From Anaerolineaceae bacterium (GTDB lineage Bacteria; Chloroflexota; Anaerolineae; Anaerolineales; UBA11657): DNA of 64,000 nt. Position numbers and translations under genes: made by a program. Positions 45,277-53,244 of the stretch are shown one piece after another. The stretch lies in the NCBI GenBank assembly GCA_003569365.1, contig BGOS01000011.1, positions 39,189 through 103,188 of the forward strand. Reading direction: 5' to 3'. The stretch's first letter is position 1, and each line of letters starts with the position of its first letter. The notes beneath the pieces are model-generated. The model searched no databases. It had not been told where the DNA came from and saw only the letters and a list, made by a program, of their open reading frames with translations.

Positions 45277-46764
45277 ATGACCATGCAACCCGTGCGCGTG
45301 CGTTTTGCGCCGTCGCCCACCGGCTTTTTGCACATCGGCGGTGCGCGCACCGCGCTCTACAACTATTTGCTGGCGCGCCAGACCGGTGGCAGCTTTGTGC
45401 TGCGCATTGAAGACACAGACCAGGAGCGCCTGGTGCCCGGCGCATTTGAAAACATGCTGGCCGGGCTGCGCTGGCTGGGCCTGCAATGGGACGAAGGCCC
45501 GCAAGTGGGCGGGCCGCATGCGCCCTACGTGCAATCCGAGCGCGCAGCGCTGCACCGCGCGCGGGCAGAGCAGCTGGTGCTGGCCGGCCAGGCTTACTAT
45601 TGCTTCTGCACGCGGGAGCGGCTGGATGCGCTGCGCACCGAGCAGCGCGTGCTGAAGCGGCCGCCGCGCTATGACGGCCACTGCCGCAGCCTTGCACCCG
45701 CAGAAGCAGCGCAGCTGCGCGCCGCCGGCACACCGGCCGTCATCCGCTTCAAAACGCCCGCAGACGGCAGCACCACCGTCACCGATGCCATTCGCGGCGA
45801 CATCACCGTGCAAAACAGCACGCTTGATGACTTCATCATTCTCAAGTCTGACGGGTTGTCGCTTTACCATCTGGCTGCGATGGCGGATGACCATGACATG
45901 GGCATCACGCATGTGATCCGCGCAGATGAGTGGCTGCCCAGCCTGCCCAAGCACGCGCTCATTCTGCGCGCGTTTGGGTGGCCGGAGCCGGTGTGGTGCC
46001 ATCTTTCTGTTTTTCGCAAACCCAGTGGCAAGGGCAAGATGAGCAAGCGCGATGCCGCCGAGCTGCGCGGCACCGAGGGCCACTCCATTTTTGTGCATGA
46101 GCTGCGCGAGATCGGTTATCTGCCCGCCGCCGTGCTGAACTGGCTGGCGCTGATGGGCTGGAGCTATGACGACCAGAAAGAAGACTTTGACATGGCGGAG
46201 CTGGTGCGCTGCTTTAGCCTGGCGCGCGTGAACCCTGCGGCAGCCGCGGTCAACTTCGAAAAGCTGGATCACTTTCAGGGGGTGCATTTGCGGCGCCTGC
46301 AGCCGGCAGTGTTGGCTGCGGCGCTGGCGCCTTACTTTGCGGCGGCCGGCATGCAAGCGGACCCGGCCATGCTGGAGCGCATTGTGCCGCTCATTCAGGA
46401 GCGCATCACCACATTTGAGGATGCACCGCCACTGGCTGGATTTTTCTTTCGCGCGGCTGTGGTGTGCAGCGGCGCGGATCTGCTGCTGAAGGATAAAACA
46501 GCGGGCGAGTCGGCAGCAATTTTGCAGCAGGCGCATGCGCTGCTGGCGGCGCTGCCTGCAATGGAGCACAGCGCTGCGAACGCTGCGCTGACAGCGCTGG
46601 CTGCGGAGCTGGTGCTGAAGCCGGGGCAGTTGTTTAGCCCGCTGCGCATGGCGGTCACCGGGCAGAAGGTGAGCCCGCCGCTGTTTGAAACGATGGAGCT
46701 GTTGGGGCGCGAACTGGTGCTGGCAAGGATTGCCGCAGCCGCGCAGCAGCTGCGGGCGGCATAG
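45277..46764 (+). CDS. gltX: Glutamyl-tRNA synthetase
   Basis: A 495-aa class I aminoacyl-tRNA synthetase. ATG 45277 (MTMQPVRVRFAPSPTG) begins the Rossmann fold. The HIGH-type motif is HIGG at residues 19-22 (GFLHIGGAR), and KMSKR spans 254-258. ALLNWLALLG-type VLNWLALMGWS follows, then the helical anticodon-binding domain. It is probably non-discriminating, charging both tRNA-Glu and tRNA-Gln, since Chloroflexota commonly use the GatCAB route; that is inference. A tRNA-Gln gene lies just downstream on the same strand. Confidence 0.96.
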   Translation: MTMQPVRVRFAPSPTGFLHIGGARTALYNYLLARQTGGSFVLRIEDTDQERLVPGAFENMLAGLRWLGLQWDEGPQVGGPHAPYVQSERAALHRARAEQLVLAGQAYYCFCTRERLDALRTEQRVLKRPPRYDGHCRSLAPAEAAQLRAAGTPAVIRFKTPADGSTTVTDAIRGDITVQNSTLDDFIILKSDGLSLYHLAAMADDHDMGITHVIRADEWLPSLPKHALILRAFGWPEPVWCHLSVFRKPSGKGKMSKRDAAELRGTEGHSIFVHELREIGYLPAAVLNWLALMGWSYDDQKEDFDMAELVRCFSLARVNPAAAAVNFEKLDHFQGVHLRRLQPAVLAAALAPYFAAAGMQADPAMLERIVPLIQERITTFEDAPPLAGFFFRAAVVCSGADLLLKDKTAGESAAILQQAHALLAALPAMEHSAANAALTALAAELVLKPGQLFSPLRMAVTGQKVSPPLFETMELLGRELVLARIAAAAQQLRAA

Positions 46765-46798
46765 TTAGGCGTTCACGCGGGCCGCAACACGCTTGTGA

Positions 46799-46804
46799 TA
46801 TTAT
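46799..46804 (+). promoter_or_regulatory. -10 element of tRNA-Gln
   Basis: TATTAT (46799-46804) ends 9 bases before the tRNA 5' end. No clear -35 at 17 bases. Confidence 0.35.
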
Positions 46805-46813
46805 CAGGAAAAT

Positions 46814-46884
46814 TGGGGGATAGTTTAGTGGTAGAACTACGGACTCTGACTCCGTCAGCCTAGGTTCGAATCCTGGTCCCCCAG
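46814..46884 (+). tRNA. tRNA-Gln(CUG)
   Basis: The acceptor TGGGGGA pairs with TCCCCCA, typical of tRNA-Gln with a weak first U-A pair, and the discriminator is G. The anticodon stem ACGGA/TCCGT encloses CTCTGAC, giving anticodon CTG. The T arm is CTAGG-TTCGAAT-CCTGG. Length is 71 nt because the D loop is small. CCA is not encoded. Confidence 0.94.
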
Positions 46885-46889
46885 CCTTG

Positions 46890-46917
46890 AGCCCGCCATC
46901 CGGCGGGCTTTTTATTT
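46890..46917 (+). terminator. Intrinsic terminator after tRNA-Gln
   Basis: AGCCCGCC (46890-46897) and its complement 46902-46909 form an 8-bp stem with the loop ATCC, followed by TTTTTATTT. Confidence 0.88.
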
Positions 46918-46921
46918 GCGC

Positions 46922-46930
46922 TGTTATACT
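46922..46930 (+). promoter_or_regulatory. Extended -10 promoter of the aminotransferase gene
   Basis: TGTTATACT is an extended -10 directly after the tRNA-Gln terminator. The AAGGAG ribosome binding site at 46945-46950 and ATG 46958 follow. Confidence 0.5.
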
Positions 46931-46957
46931 GCGCAGCGCAACCCAAGGAGCCCGCCC

Positions 46958-48298
46958 ATGGCAGCCATTCTTTCAGAAAGTATCCTGCAGGATTTTGACC
47001 CGCATCAGCTGCATCCGCTGCAGCATCCATCCACGCATGCCAATGCGCTGGTGGTGGAGCGCGCCGATGGCGTGTATCTGCACACCCCGGAAGGGCGCAA
47101 AGTTTTGGACGGCATGGCCGGCTTGTGGAATGTAAATATTGGCTACGGCAACCAGGAGCTGCCCGAGGCGGCGCGCGAGCAGATGAGCCGCCTGGCGTAC
47201 ACCTCCAACTTTGCGGGCATGACGAACGTGCCATCCAGCCAGCTGGCCAAGCGCCTTGCGGGCCTGGCGCATCCCACACTTAACACCACCTTCTTCACTT
47301 CGGGCGGCTCGGAGGCCAACGACACGGCCTTCAAGACTGCGCGCTACTACTGGCAGCGCCTGGGCCGCAAAGACAAAACAAAAATTATTGCGCGCCGCAG
47401 CGCCTATCACGGCATCACGCTGGCAGCCACCTATGCAACCGGTCTCTCGCGCTATCACACAATGTTTGGCCCGCCGCTGGCCGGGTTTCTGCACACCATC
47501 GATCCCTATCCCTACCGGCTGGCAATTGCGCAGCAAGCGGGCGAGAGCGCGGGCGCCGCTGCTGCGCGCGCACTGGCCGAGCTGATTGAGCGCGAAGGGG
47601 CGGACACAGTGGCGGCCTTCATTGCGGAGCCGGTACAGGGCGTGGGTGGCGTGATTGTGCCGCCGGATGATTACTTCCCGCTGGTGCGCGCCGTGTGCGA
47701 CAAATACGATGTGCTGTTGATAATGGATGAAGTGATTTGCGGCTTTGGGCGCACCGGGCGCTGGTTTGGCAGCCAGCACTGGGGGCTGCGGCCGGACATG
47801 CTGGCGTTTGCCAAAGGCATCACCAGTGGCTACCTGCCGCTGGGCGGGCTGCAAATTTCGGATGCGGTGCGGGAGGTGGTGCTGAGTGCGCCGGCGTCAG
47901 AGATGTGGATGCACGGCTACACCTACTCCGGGCATGCGGCCTGCTGTGCGGTGGGCCTGAAGAATCTGGAGATCATTGAAGGCAGTGCGCTGGTGGAGCG
48001 CTCGCGCGAACTGGGCGCCTACCTGCTGGCGCAGCTGCAGCCGCTGCGCGAGTTTGAGTGCGTGGGCGACGTGCGCGGGCTGGGCTTGTTGTGCGGGCTG
48101 GAGATTGTGGCGGACCGCGAGACGCGCACGCCAGATCCGGCGCGGGCGACGGCGATTGCCAACGCGTGCCTGGCGCGCGGCGTGCGCACGCGCGCAGTGG
48201 GCAACAGCACGCTGGCGCTCTCGCCGCCGCTGATCATCACGCGCGCAGAGATTGACCACATTGTGCAAACTTTTGGGGCGGTGCTGGACAGCAGCTAG
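46958..48298 (+). CDS. Class III PLP-dependent aminotransferase (omega-transaminase type)
   Basis: A 446-aa fold-type I aminotransferase. ATG 46958 follows AAGGAG by 7 bases. Typical segments are GKKVLDGMAGLWN-like GRKVLDGMAGLWNVN, FFTSGGSEANDTAFK, the SAYHG step after it, AEPVQGVGGVIVPPDDYF, LIMDEVICGFGRTGRWFG with the PLP-pyridine Asp, and FAKGITSGYLPLGG with the Schiff-base Lys. The pattern is that of beta-alanine/pyruvate-type and polyamine omega-transaminases. The amino donor cannot be told from sequence. It is monocistronic between two terminators. Confidence 0.92.
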   Translation: MAAILSESILQDFDPHQLHPLQHPSTHANALVVERADGVYLHTPEGRKVLDGMAGLWNVNIGYGNQELPEAAREQMSRLAYTSNFAGMTNVPSSQLAKRLAGLAHPTLNTTFFTSGGSEANDTAFKTARYYWQRLGRKDKTKIIARRSAYHGITLAATYATGLSRYHTMFGPPLAGFLHTIDPYPYRLAIAQQAGESAGAAAARALAELIEREGADTVAAFIAEPVQGVGGVIVPPDDYFPLVRAVCDKYDVLLIMDEVICGFGRTGRWFGSQHWGLRPDMLAFAKGITSGYLPLGGLQISDAVREVVLSAPASEMWMHGYTYSGHAACCAVGLKNLEIIEGSALVERSRELGAYLLAQLQPLREFECVGDVRGLGLLCGLEIVADRETRTPDPARATAIANACLARGVRTRAVGNSTLALSPPLIITRAEIDHIVQTFGAVLDSS

Positions 48299-48320
48299 CC
48301 GGCGCAGCGCAGCCAAACAA

Positions 48321-48350
48321 AAAGCCCCCGGTTGTTATGCCGGGGGCTTT
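48321..48350. terminator. Bidirectional intrinsic terminator
   Basis: An 11-bp stem (48321-48331 with 48340-48350) has an 8-nt loop. T-rich sequence follows on the minus side (TTTTTGTTTGG in minus reading) and a weaker one on the plus side. It separates the convergent aminotransferase and tpx genes. Confidence 0.85.
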
Positions 48351-48370
48351 GCATTTAAGTTGCAGCTGGA

Positions 48371-48892
48371 TTACAACGCGGCTTTAGCCGCCGCCAGAAC
48401 CGCAGCGTAGTCAGGTTCGTCGCCAAGCGCGGGCATGTAGGCGGAGTAGGTGACCTTGTCTTTGCGGTCCACCACCCACACGGCGCGCCGCAGCAGGCGC
48501 AAATCCTTGATGAGCGCGCCGTAGGCTGCGCCAAAACTAGCATCGTAATAATCTGAAAAGGTTTGCACACGCTCCACGCCGGCTGCTGTGCACCAGCCTT
48601 TTTGGGTAAAGGGCAGATCCATGCTCACCGTCAGCATGTGCACATCATCGCCCAGATGCGCGGCCTCCTCGTTAAAGCGCCGCATCTCTTTGTCGCAAAC
48701 ACCCGTGTTGACCGAGAGCACGCTGGCGATGATGCGCACTTTGCCAGCCGTATCCGCCAGCGGCTGCACGCGGTCCATTGAGTTGTTGTGCACACTGAAA
48801 GCTGGCGCCGGCTGGCCCGGCTTGAGATCCGGCCCCACAATTGTGGTGTCTGCGTTGCGCCACTGCAGCAACCCCTTGCGTTCGATGGTCAT
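48371..48892 (-). CDS. tpx: Thiol peroxidase (Tpx-type peroxiredoxin)
   Basis: A 173-aa atypical 2-Cys peroxiredoxin that reduces hydroperoxides with thioredoxin. The peroxidatic Cys is C66 in the TxxC motif T63-G-V-C66. The resolving Cys is C101 (QKGWCTAAGV), at the spacing expected for Tpx. Start ATG 48892 (MTIERKGLLQWRN) follows GGAGG by 6 bases. A TGCTATCAT promoter element lies upstream. Confidence 0.94.
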   Translation of the reverse strand: MTIERKGLLQWRNADTTIVGPDLKPGQPAPAFSVHNNSMDRVQPLADTAGKVRIIASVLSVNTGVCDKEMRRFNEEAAHLGDDVHMLTVSMDLPFTQKGWCTAAGVERVQTFSDYYDASFGAAYGALIKDLRLLRRAVWVVDRKDKVTYSAYMPALGDEPDYAAVLAAAKAAL

Positions 48893-48915
48893 AGATGCCT
48901 CCGTTAAATTGCGTG

Positions 48916-48924
48916 ATGATAGCA
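48916..48924 (-). promoter_or_regulatory. Extended -10 promoter of tpx
   Basis: TGCTATCAT on the minus strand, with a predicted start about 17 bases before the ATG, and GGAGG between them. Confidence 0.5.
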
Positions 48925-48939
48925 CACGCAGCGCAAATT

Positions 48940-50067
48940 TTATGCGAGCTGCGTGTAGAGCGCGAGCAGCTGGCGCGCCGCTGCCTGCCAAGAAAATGCA
49001 GCAGCGCGCTGCAAGCCGCGCGCGCGCAGGTCGGCGCGCAGGTCGGCATCGCTGGTGATGCGCAGCAGCGCAGCGGCGAGCGCTTGTTCATCGCGCGGGT
49101 CGGCCAGCAGCGCCGCGCCGCCAGCCACTTCCGGCAGGCAGGGCGCGGTGCTTGCCAGCACGGGCGTGCCGCAAGCCAGCGCCTCCGCCAGCGGCAGGCC
49201 GAAGCCCTCATACAGCGACGGGTAGGCAACGGCGTGCGCAGCCGAGTACAGCGCCGGCAGATGCGCGTCCGCCACATAGCCGGTGAGCAGCACGCGCTGC
49301 TGCAGCCCCAGCTGTTGCACTGCGGCGCGGATGGACTGCTCGGCGCCACCCGGCCCGCCCACGATGACCAGATTGTGTTCGCTGTGGCGCAGCGCTGCGT
49401 AAAAAGCTGCGATCAGGCGCAGATGGTTCTTGCGCGGATGGAGTGTGCCGACGCACAGCACAAACGGCTGCGCGCCGAGTGCGTACTGCGCCCGCACAGC
49501 TGCCTGCCCGGGGCTGGCTACGGGCTGGAAGCGGGCAGCCACGCCGGAGTAGAGCACAGTAATCTTTGCGCTGGGCGTGGCATACAAATCAATCAAGTCA
49601 TCGCGCGTGGCTTGTGAATCTGCCAGCACATGCGTGGCGCGCAGCACCGAGCGCGGCACGGCCTGCTGTAAAAAGGCGCGCAGGCCGGGCGCAGTTGTTT
49701 CTGGTTCGCGTTCAAACGAAAGATCGTGCACGGTCAGCAGCGTGGGGATGCGCGCGCTGACGGGCGGCAGTGTGAAGTCCGGCGAGTGATACAAGTCCAC
49801 CGCGCCGGTGGCCAGCTGCACAGGCAGCGGCAGCTGCAAGCGGTGCCAGGCGCGCGCCAGCCAGGCATCGGGCACAGGCAGGCGGCGCGCCTGAAAGTTT
49901 GCGGGCAGGGCCGGCAGTGCGTGCGGCAGCGGCAGGCGCGATGCAAAGAACAGGCGGTAAGTGTTGCGGGCATCGAGCTCCGCCAAGGCAAGCAAAAGCT
50001 CGCGCACATAGCGGCCGATGCCGGCACCCTGCCGGACTGCGGCGGTTACTTCGATGCCGATGCGCAT
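48940..50067 (-). CDS. Family 4 glycosyltransferase
   Basis: A 375-aa GT-B-fold enzyme. ATG 50067 (MRIGIEVTAAVRQGAGIGRY) is preferred to the upstream open frame, which overlaps gtrA. GIGRYVRELL near the start, LYHSPDF and TVHDLSFE mark the N-domain. The C-domain has CVGTLHPRKNHLRLIAAF, SAAHAVAYPSLYEGFGLPLAEALACGTPV and LPEVAGGAALL, with the EGFGLPLAE retaining catalytic Glu motif. It probably builds surface polysaccharide with the neighbouring ligase-family and GtrA proteins. Confidence 0.92.
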   Translation of the reverse strand: MRIGIEVTAAVRQGAGIGRYVRELLLALAELDARNTYRLFFASRLPLPHALPALPANFQARRLPVPDAWLARAWHRLQLPLPVQLATGAVDLYHSPDFTLPPVSARIPTLLTVHDLSFEREPETTAPGLRAFLQQAVPRSVLRATHVLADSQATRDDLIDLYATPSAKITVLYSGVAARFQPVASPGQAAVRAQYALGAQPFVLCVGTLHPRKNHLRLIAAFYAALRHSEHNLVIVGGPGGAEQSIRAAVQQLGLQQRVLLTGYVADAHLPALYSAAHAVAYPSLYEGFGLPLAEALACGTPVLASTAPCLPEVAGGAALLADPRDEQALAAALLRITSDADLRADLRARGLQRAAAFSWQAAARQLLALYTQLA

Positions 50068-50098
50068 GCGGGTTGGCGGCCGGCCGGCAGGCGCGCTC

Positions 50099-50587
50099 TC
50101 AGAGGACTTTGCGGAAGGTCCAGTAGCGGTTGACGAAAAAATTCCAAAACATGACCACCGCCACGGCGCACATTTGGGCCGCGTTGGTGCCCGCCAGCAG
50201 CGCGGTTCGCGGCTCCAGCCACGCGCTGAAGATTGCAATGAACACACCGCTCAGGAAACCAAAAATTACGAGATTGATGGCCCAGCCGCCGGCGTTTACA
50301 AGCACAAACTTGGGTGCAATCACGCGCTTGCGCTCCGCGCGCGTTTCGGGATAGATCCAATAGCGGTTCCAAATAAAGTTACTGGTGAGCGCCAGTGAAA
50401 ATGAAATTGTCTTGGCTGCCAGCCGCAAGACGGTTGTGTGCATGTTAGCGAAGCCCACCAGCAGGTTGAGCGTGGTGGTGTCGATGGTAAAGCCAATCAA
50501 GCCGACAATGCCAAACTTTATGAAGCGCTTAACCTCCACCGGGCGCGCATGCGCAAAGCTGTAGATGCTGCCGAAAGCGGCTCTCAT
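50099..50587 (-). CDS. GtrA family membrane protein
   Basis: A 162-aa four-helix protein of the GtrA group, thought to flip polyprenyl-phosphate sugars. FIKFGIVGLIGFTIDTTTLNL (first 20 residues shown plus one), KTISFSLALTSNFIWNRYWIY and MFWNFFVNRYWTF are the family signatures. It overlaps the upstream ligase gene by 4 bases and lies 31 bases before the GT4 gene. Confidence 0.92.
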   Translation of the reverse strand: MRAAFGSIYSFAHARPVEVKRFIKFGIVGLIGFTIDTTTLNLLVGFANMHTTVLRLAAKTISFSLALTSNFIWNRYWIYPETRAERKRVIAPKFVLVNAGGWAINLVIFGFLSGVFIAIFSAWLEPRTALLAGTNAAQMCAVAVVMFWNFFVNRYWTFRKVL

Positions 50588-52008
50588 TGGGATGCTCTGT
50601 TGGTGCGCGGCTGCGCGGCTGCCAGCATGCCAAGCATGCAGCCCAGATACAGGTGCACATTATTTACAATCAAGTTATCCACTGTGCTATGGATGGCCAG
50701 GTGTGCGCCCGCTGCCAGCAGCCCCAGCGCCAGTGCGCGCTGCCAGCCGCGGGCTGCGCGCAGCGCGCGCAAGGCTTGCAGCGCAGCGGCCAGCAGCAGC
50801 GCCACAAAAATCAGCAAGCCGGGCAGCCCGGTCTCAGCGGCCAGATTGAGGTAGAAGTTGTGCGCATGCCCAAGCGCCAGCGGCCAGCGCAGCAGCCGGT
50901 AGCGGGGGTAGGCAGCCGCGTAATTTCCCAAGCCCACGCCCAGCCACGGATGCGCCGCAGCCATCTCGGCGCCCGCCTGCCAGTGCGCCAGGCGCTCCAC
51001 CACCGCGAAGTTTTCGGTCGTCGGAACAACTCCGCGCACGTCTGCTCCCGCGAAGACCTGTGTGATGCTGCCCACGCGCGCCACAATCCACTGCGGCCAA
51101 AGATCGCGCCCGGCAAAAAGCAGCAGCGCCGCCAGCAGCGCAAGCAGCAGCATCGGGCGCGCACCGGCGGGTCGCAGTGCGCCCAGCAGCAAGACGGCTG
51201 CTGCTGCGCCAGCGCCCAGCCACGCACCGCGTGAGTAAGATGCCAGCAGTGCGCCGGCTGCGAGCAGCGCCACCATTGCGCAGGCAGCAGAAAGCAGTTT
51301 GTGCCGCCGAATCTGGCGCGCCTGCCACAGGCCCACTGCCAATGCTGAAGCCAGCGGCCATACCAAGCCCATGTAGCCGCCAAAGGGATTGGGCTGCTCG
51401 AATGTGCCGTAAGCCCGGAAGAGTCCGGGTGCGATTTCAAAATGCCCGGGCCCTGCGCCGCGCAGCGCAAATTGCCAGCCGCCAATCACAGCCTGTGTTG
51501 CACCGGAAAGCAGCAGCGCAGCCAGCAGCCAGGGCGTGCTGCGGCGCGGCTCAGCTGCCACCAGCGCCATTACCAGCAGCACTTGCAGCCACTTGGCCCA
51601 CTCCGCCGCACCGCTGGCCAGATCCTGCGCTGCGAGCAGCGTGGCGCCGGTAAAAAGCAAAAATAAAATCAGCAGCAGCGCAACGCTGTGTGTTGGCAAA
51701 AGCAGTTGGCGCTGGGCCAAGCCGCGCAACAGCCACGCCAGCAGTGCCAGCCCCAGCAGCAGCTGCGCCGGATCCGGCAGCGCCGGATAAGTTACGGCCA
51801 GCAGCGCTTTGAATGGCCCGGCCAGCAACGCCAGCGCCAGCGGCAGCAGCGGCCAGCGCAACGCTGCGGGCACCAGCACTGCGCCCAGCAAAAGCCCGGC
51901 AGCAAGCAGCGCCGGCGCGCGCCAGAGCAGCGCGCCAAGCAGCACACCCGTGGCAGCCACCAGCAGTGCGCCTGGATTCTGCAGCGGGTGGCGGGCAGTG
52001 GCCTGCAT
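50584..52008 (-). CDS. O-antigen ligase/polymerase family protein
   Basis: A 474-aa protein with about twelve membrane helices. The Wzy_C/WaaL pattern is clear: FRAYGTFEQPNPFGGYMGL, ASYSRGAWLG, the loop with HPWLGVGLGNYAAAYPRY and then LGHAHNFYLNLAAETGLPGLL with the key His. It starts 2 bases after mreB and overlaps gtrA by 4 bases. Whether it ligates a glycan or polymerises one cannot be told. Confidence 0.88.
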   Translation of the reverse strand: MQATARHPLQNPGALLVAATGVLLGALLWRAPALLAAGLLLGAVLVPAALRWPLLPLALALLAGPFKALLAVTYPALPDPAQLLLGLALLAWLLRGLAQRQLLLPTHSVALLLILFLLFTGATLLAAQDLASGAAEWAKWLQVLLVMALVAAEPRRSTPWLLAALLLSGATQAVIGGWQFALRGAGPGHFEIAPGLFRAYGTFEQPNPFGGYMGLVWPLASALAVGLWQARQIRRHKLLSAACAMVALLAAGALLASYSRGAWLGAGAAAAVLLLGALRPAGARPMLLLALLAALLLFAGRDLWPQWIVARVGSITQVFAGADVRGVVPTTENFAVVERLAHWQAGAEMAAAHPWLGVGLGNYAAAYPRYRLLRWPLALGHAHNFYLNLAAETGLPGLLIFVALLLAAALQALRALRAARGWQRALALGLLAAGAHLAIHSTVDNLIVNNVHLYLGCMLGMLAAAQPRTNRASQ

Positions 52009-52010
52009 TG

Positions 52011-53090
52011 TTAGCGGCGCACCGGGCTGAGGGATGTGCTGCCGCGCTCCAACCCGACCAGAAACGGCGTCAGATTTTCAATGTCATCGAGTATCAAACC
52101 CGCGCCGCGCACCACGCAAGTAAGTGGATCCTCCGCCACCCAAAAGCGCACTTTCAATTCAGCTTCCATGCGCGCAGCCAGCCCGCGCAAGTTGGCCACG
52201 CCGCCTGCCAGGCAGATGCCGCTCTCCATCAAGTCTTCAATGATTTGCGGCGGTGTCTCGTCCAGCGTTTCTTTTACAAGATTGATAAGAGTGGTTATGG
52301 AATTTGAGAGTGCCTCGCGAATCTCAATTGATGAGACGTCCACCGAGTCCGGCAGGCCGGTAACAAGGTTGCGGCCGCGCAGCGTTACGCTCTTCTCTTC
52401 CGGCATGGGGTAGGCTGAGCCGATTGTGAGCTTGACGCGCTCGGCGGTGCGCTCGCCAATTGCCAGGTTGTATTTGTTGCGCGCGTAGGCAATTATCTCT
52501 TCGTCCATCTCATCACCGGCCACGCGCAGCGACCGGCTGACAACAATGCCGCCCATCGAGAAGACCGCCGCCTCGGTGGTGCCACCGCCGATGTCGAGGA
52601 TCATCGAGCCGCGCGCCTCGCCCAGCGGCAGCCCGGCCCCGATCGCAGCAGCCGTTGGCTCTTCAATCAAAAACGCAGCGCGCGCGCCCGCAGCCATCGT
52701 CGCATCGTAGACGGCGCGTTTCTCCACCTCTGTCACGCCGCTGGGGATGCCCACAACCACGCGCGGGCGCGGGATGGGCACAAGGCTGTTTTCGTGCGCC
52801 TTCTTAATAAAGTACGCGAGCATCGCCTCGGTGATTTCATATTCGGAGATGACGCCGTCGCGCAACGGGCGCACTGCCAGAATGTTGGCAGGCGTGCGCC
52901 CCACCAACTCTTTGGCGCCCACCCCAATCGCCAGCGGCTTGCGCGTCTTCTTGTCCACGGCCACCCACGATGGCTCGTTGATGACAATGCCCTTGCCGCG
53001 CACCATCACAAGTGTGTTGGCGGTGCCGAGGTCGATTCCAATATCTAATGAAAAGAGGCCGAGCAGCCAATTAAGCGGGCTGATTGCCAA
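52011..53090 (-). CDS. mreB: Rod shape-determining protein MreB
   Basis: A 359-aa bacterial actin that directs lateral wall synthesis. The N-terminal SPLNWLLGLF is an amphipathic membrane-binding stretch. DIGIDLGTANTLV is the phosphate-1 motif, SMILDIGGGTTEAAV phosphate-2, and the adenosine segment GGVANLRGL comes late. EPTAAAIGAGLP is typical. It is separated from mreCD by about 15 kb in this window and heads a minus-strand run with three polysaccharide genes. Confidence 0.96.
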   Translation of the reverse strand: MAISPLNWLLGLFSLDIGIDLGTANTLVMVRGKGIVINEPSWVAVDKKTRKPLAIGVGAKELVGRTPANILAVRPLRDGVISEYEITEAMLAYFIKKAHENSLVPIPRPRVVVGIPSGVTEVEKRAVYDATMAAGARAAFLIEEPTAAAIGAGLPLGEARGSMILDIGGGTTEAAVFSMGGIVVSRSLRVAGDEMDEEIIAYARNKYNLAIGERTAERVKLTIGSAYPMPEEKSVTLRGRNLVTGLPDSVDVSSIEIREALSNSITTLINLVKETLDETPPQIIEDLMESGICLAGGVANLRGLAARMEAELKVRFWVAEDPLTCVVRGAGLILDDIENLTPFLVGLERGSTSLSPVRR

Positions 53091-53196
53091 AAAATTTCTC
53101 CCGTGCGAGTGTGCGCAGCCGGTTTGGAGTTTGGCAAAGCCGCACCCGCAGGAACGGAGCTGCGCTTTTGTGCGCCAGCACAGCCAATAGTTGGCG

Positions 53197-53205
53197 AGTA
53201 TAGCA
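53197..53205 (-). promoter_or_regulatory. Extended -10 promoter of mreB
   Basis: TGCTATACT on the minus strand, about 106 bases upstream of the mreB ATG. It is back to back with the tilS promoter, only 6 bases from that promoter's -35-like hexamer. Confidence 0.5.
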
Positions 53206-53211
53206 TGCGCA

Positions 53212-53238
53212 TTGCAAGTACAGAGCGATTGCTATAAT
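53212..53238 (+). promoter_or_regulatory. Promoter of tilS, probably leaderless
   Basis: TTGCAA (53212-53217), 15 bases, then the extended -10 TGCTATAAT (53230-53238). ATG 53245 is only 6 bases after the -10, so transcription should start at or next to the A of the ATG. Confidence 0.55.
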
Positions 53239-53244
53239 GCCAGC

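Noticed and set aside
45202..46569. A 455-codon minus-strand frame opposite gltX
   Set aside because: It is antisense to a conserved synthetase and shows no motif or ribosome binding site.
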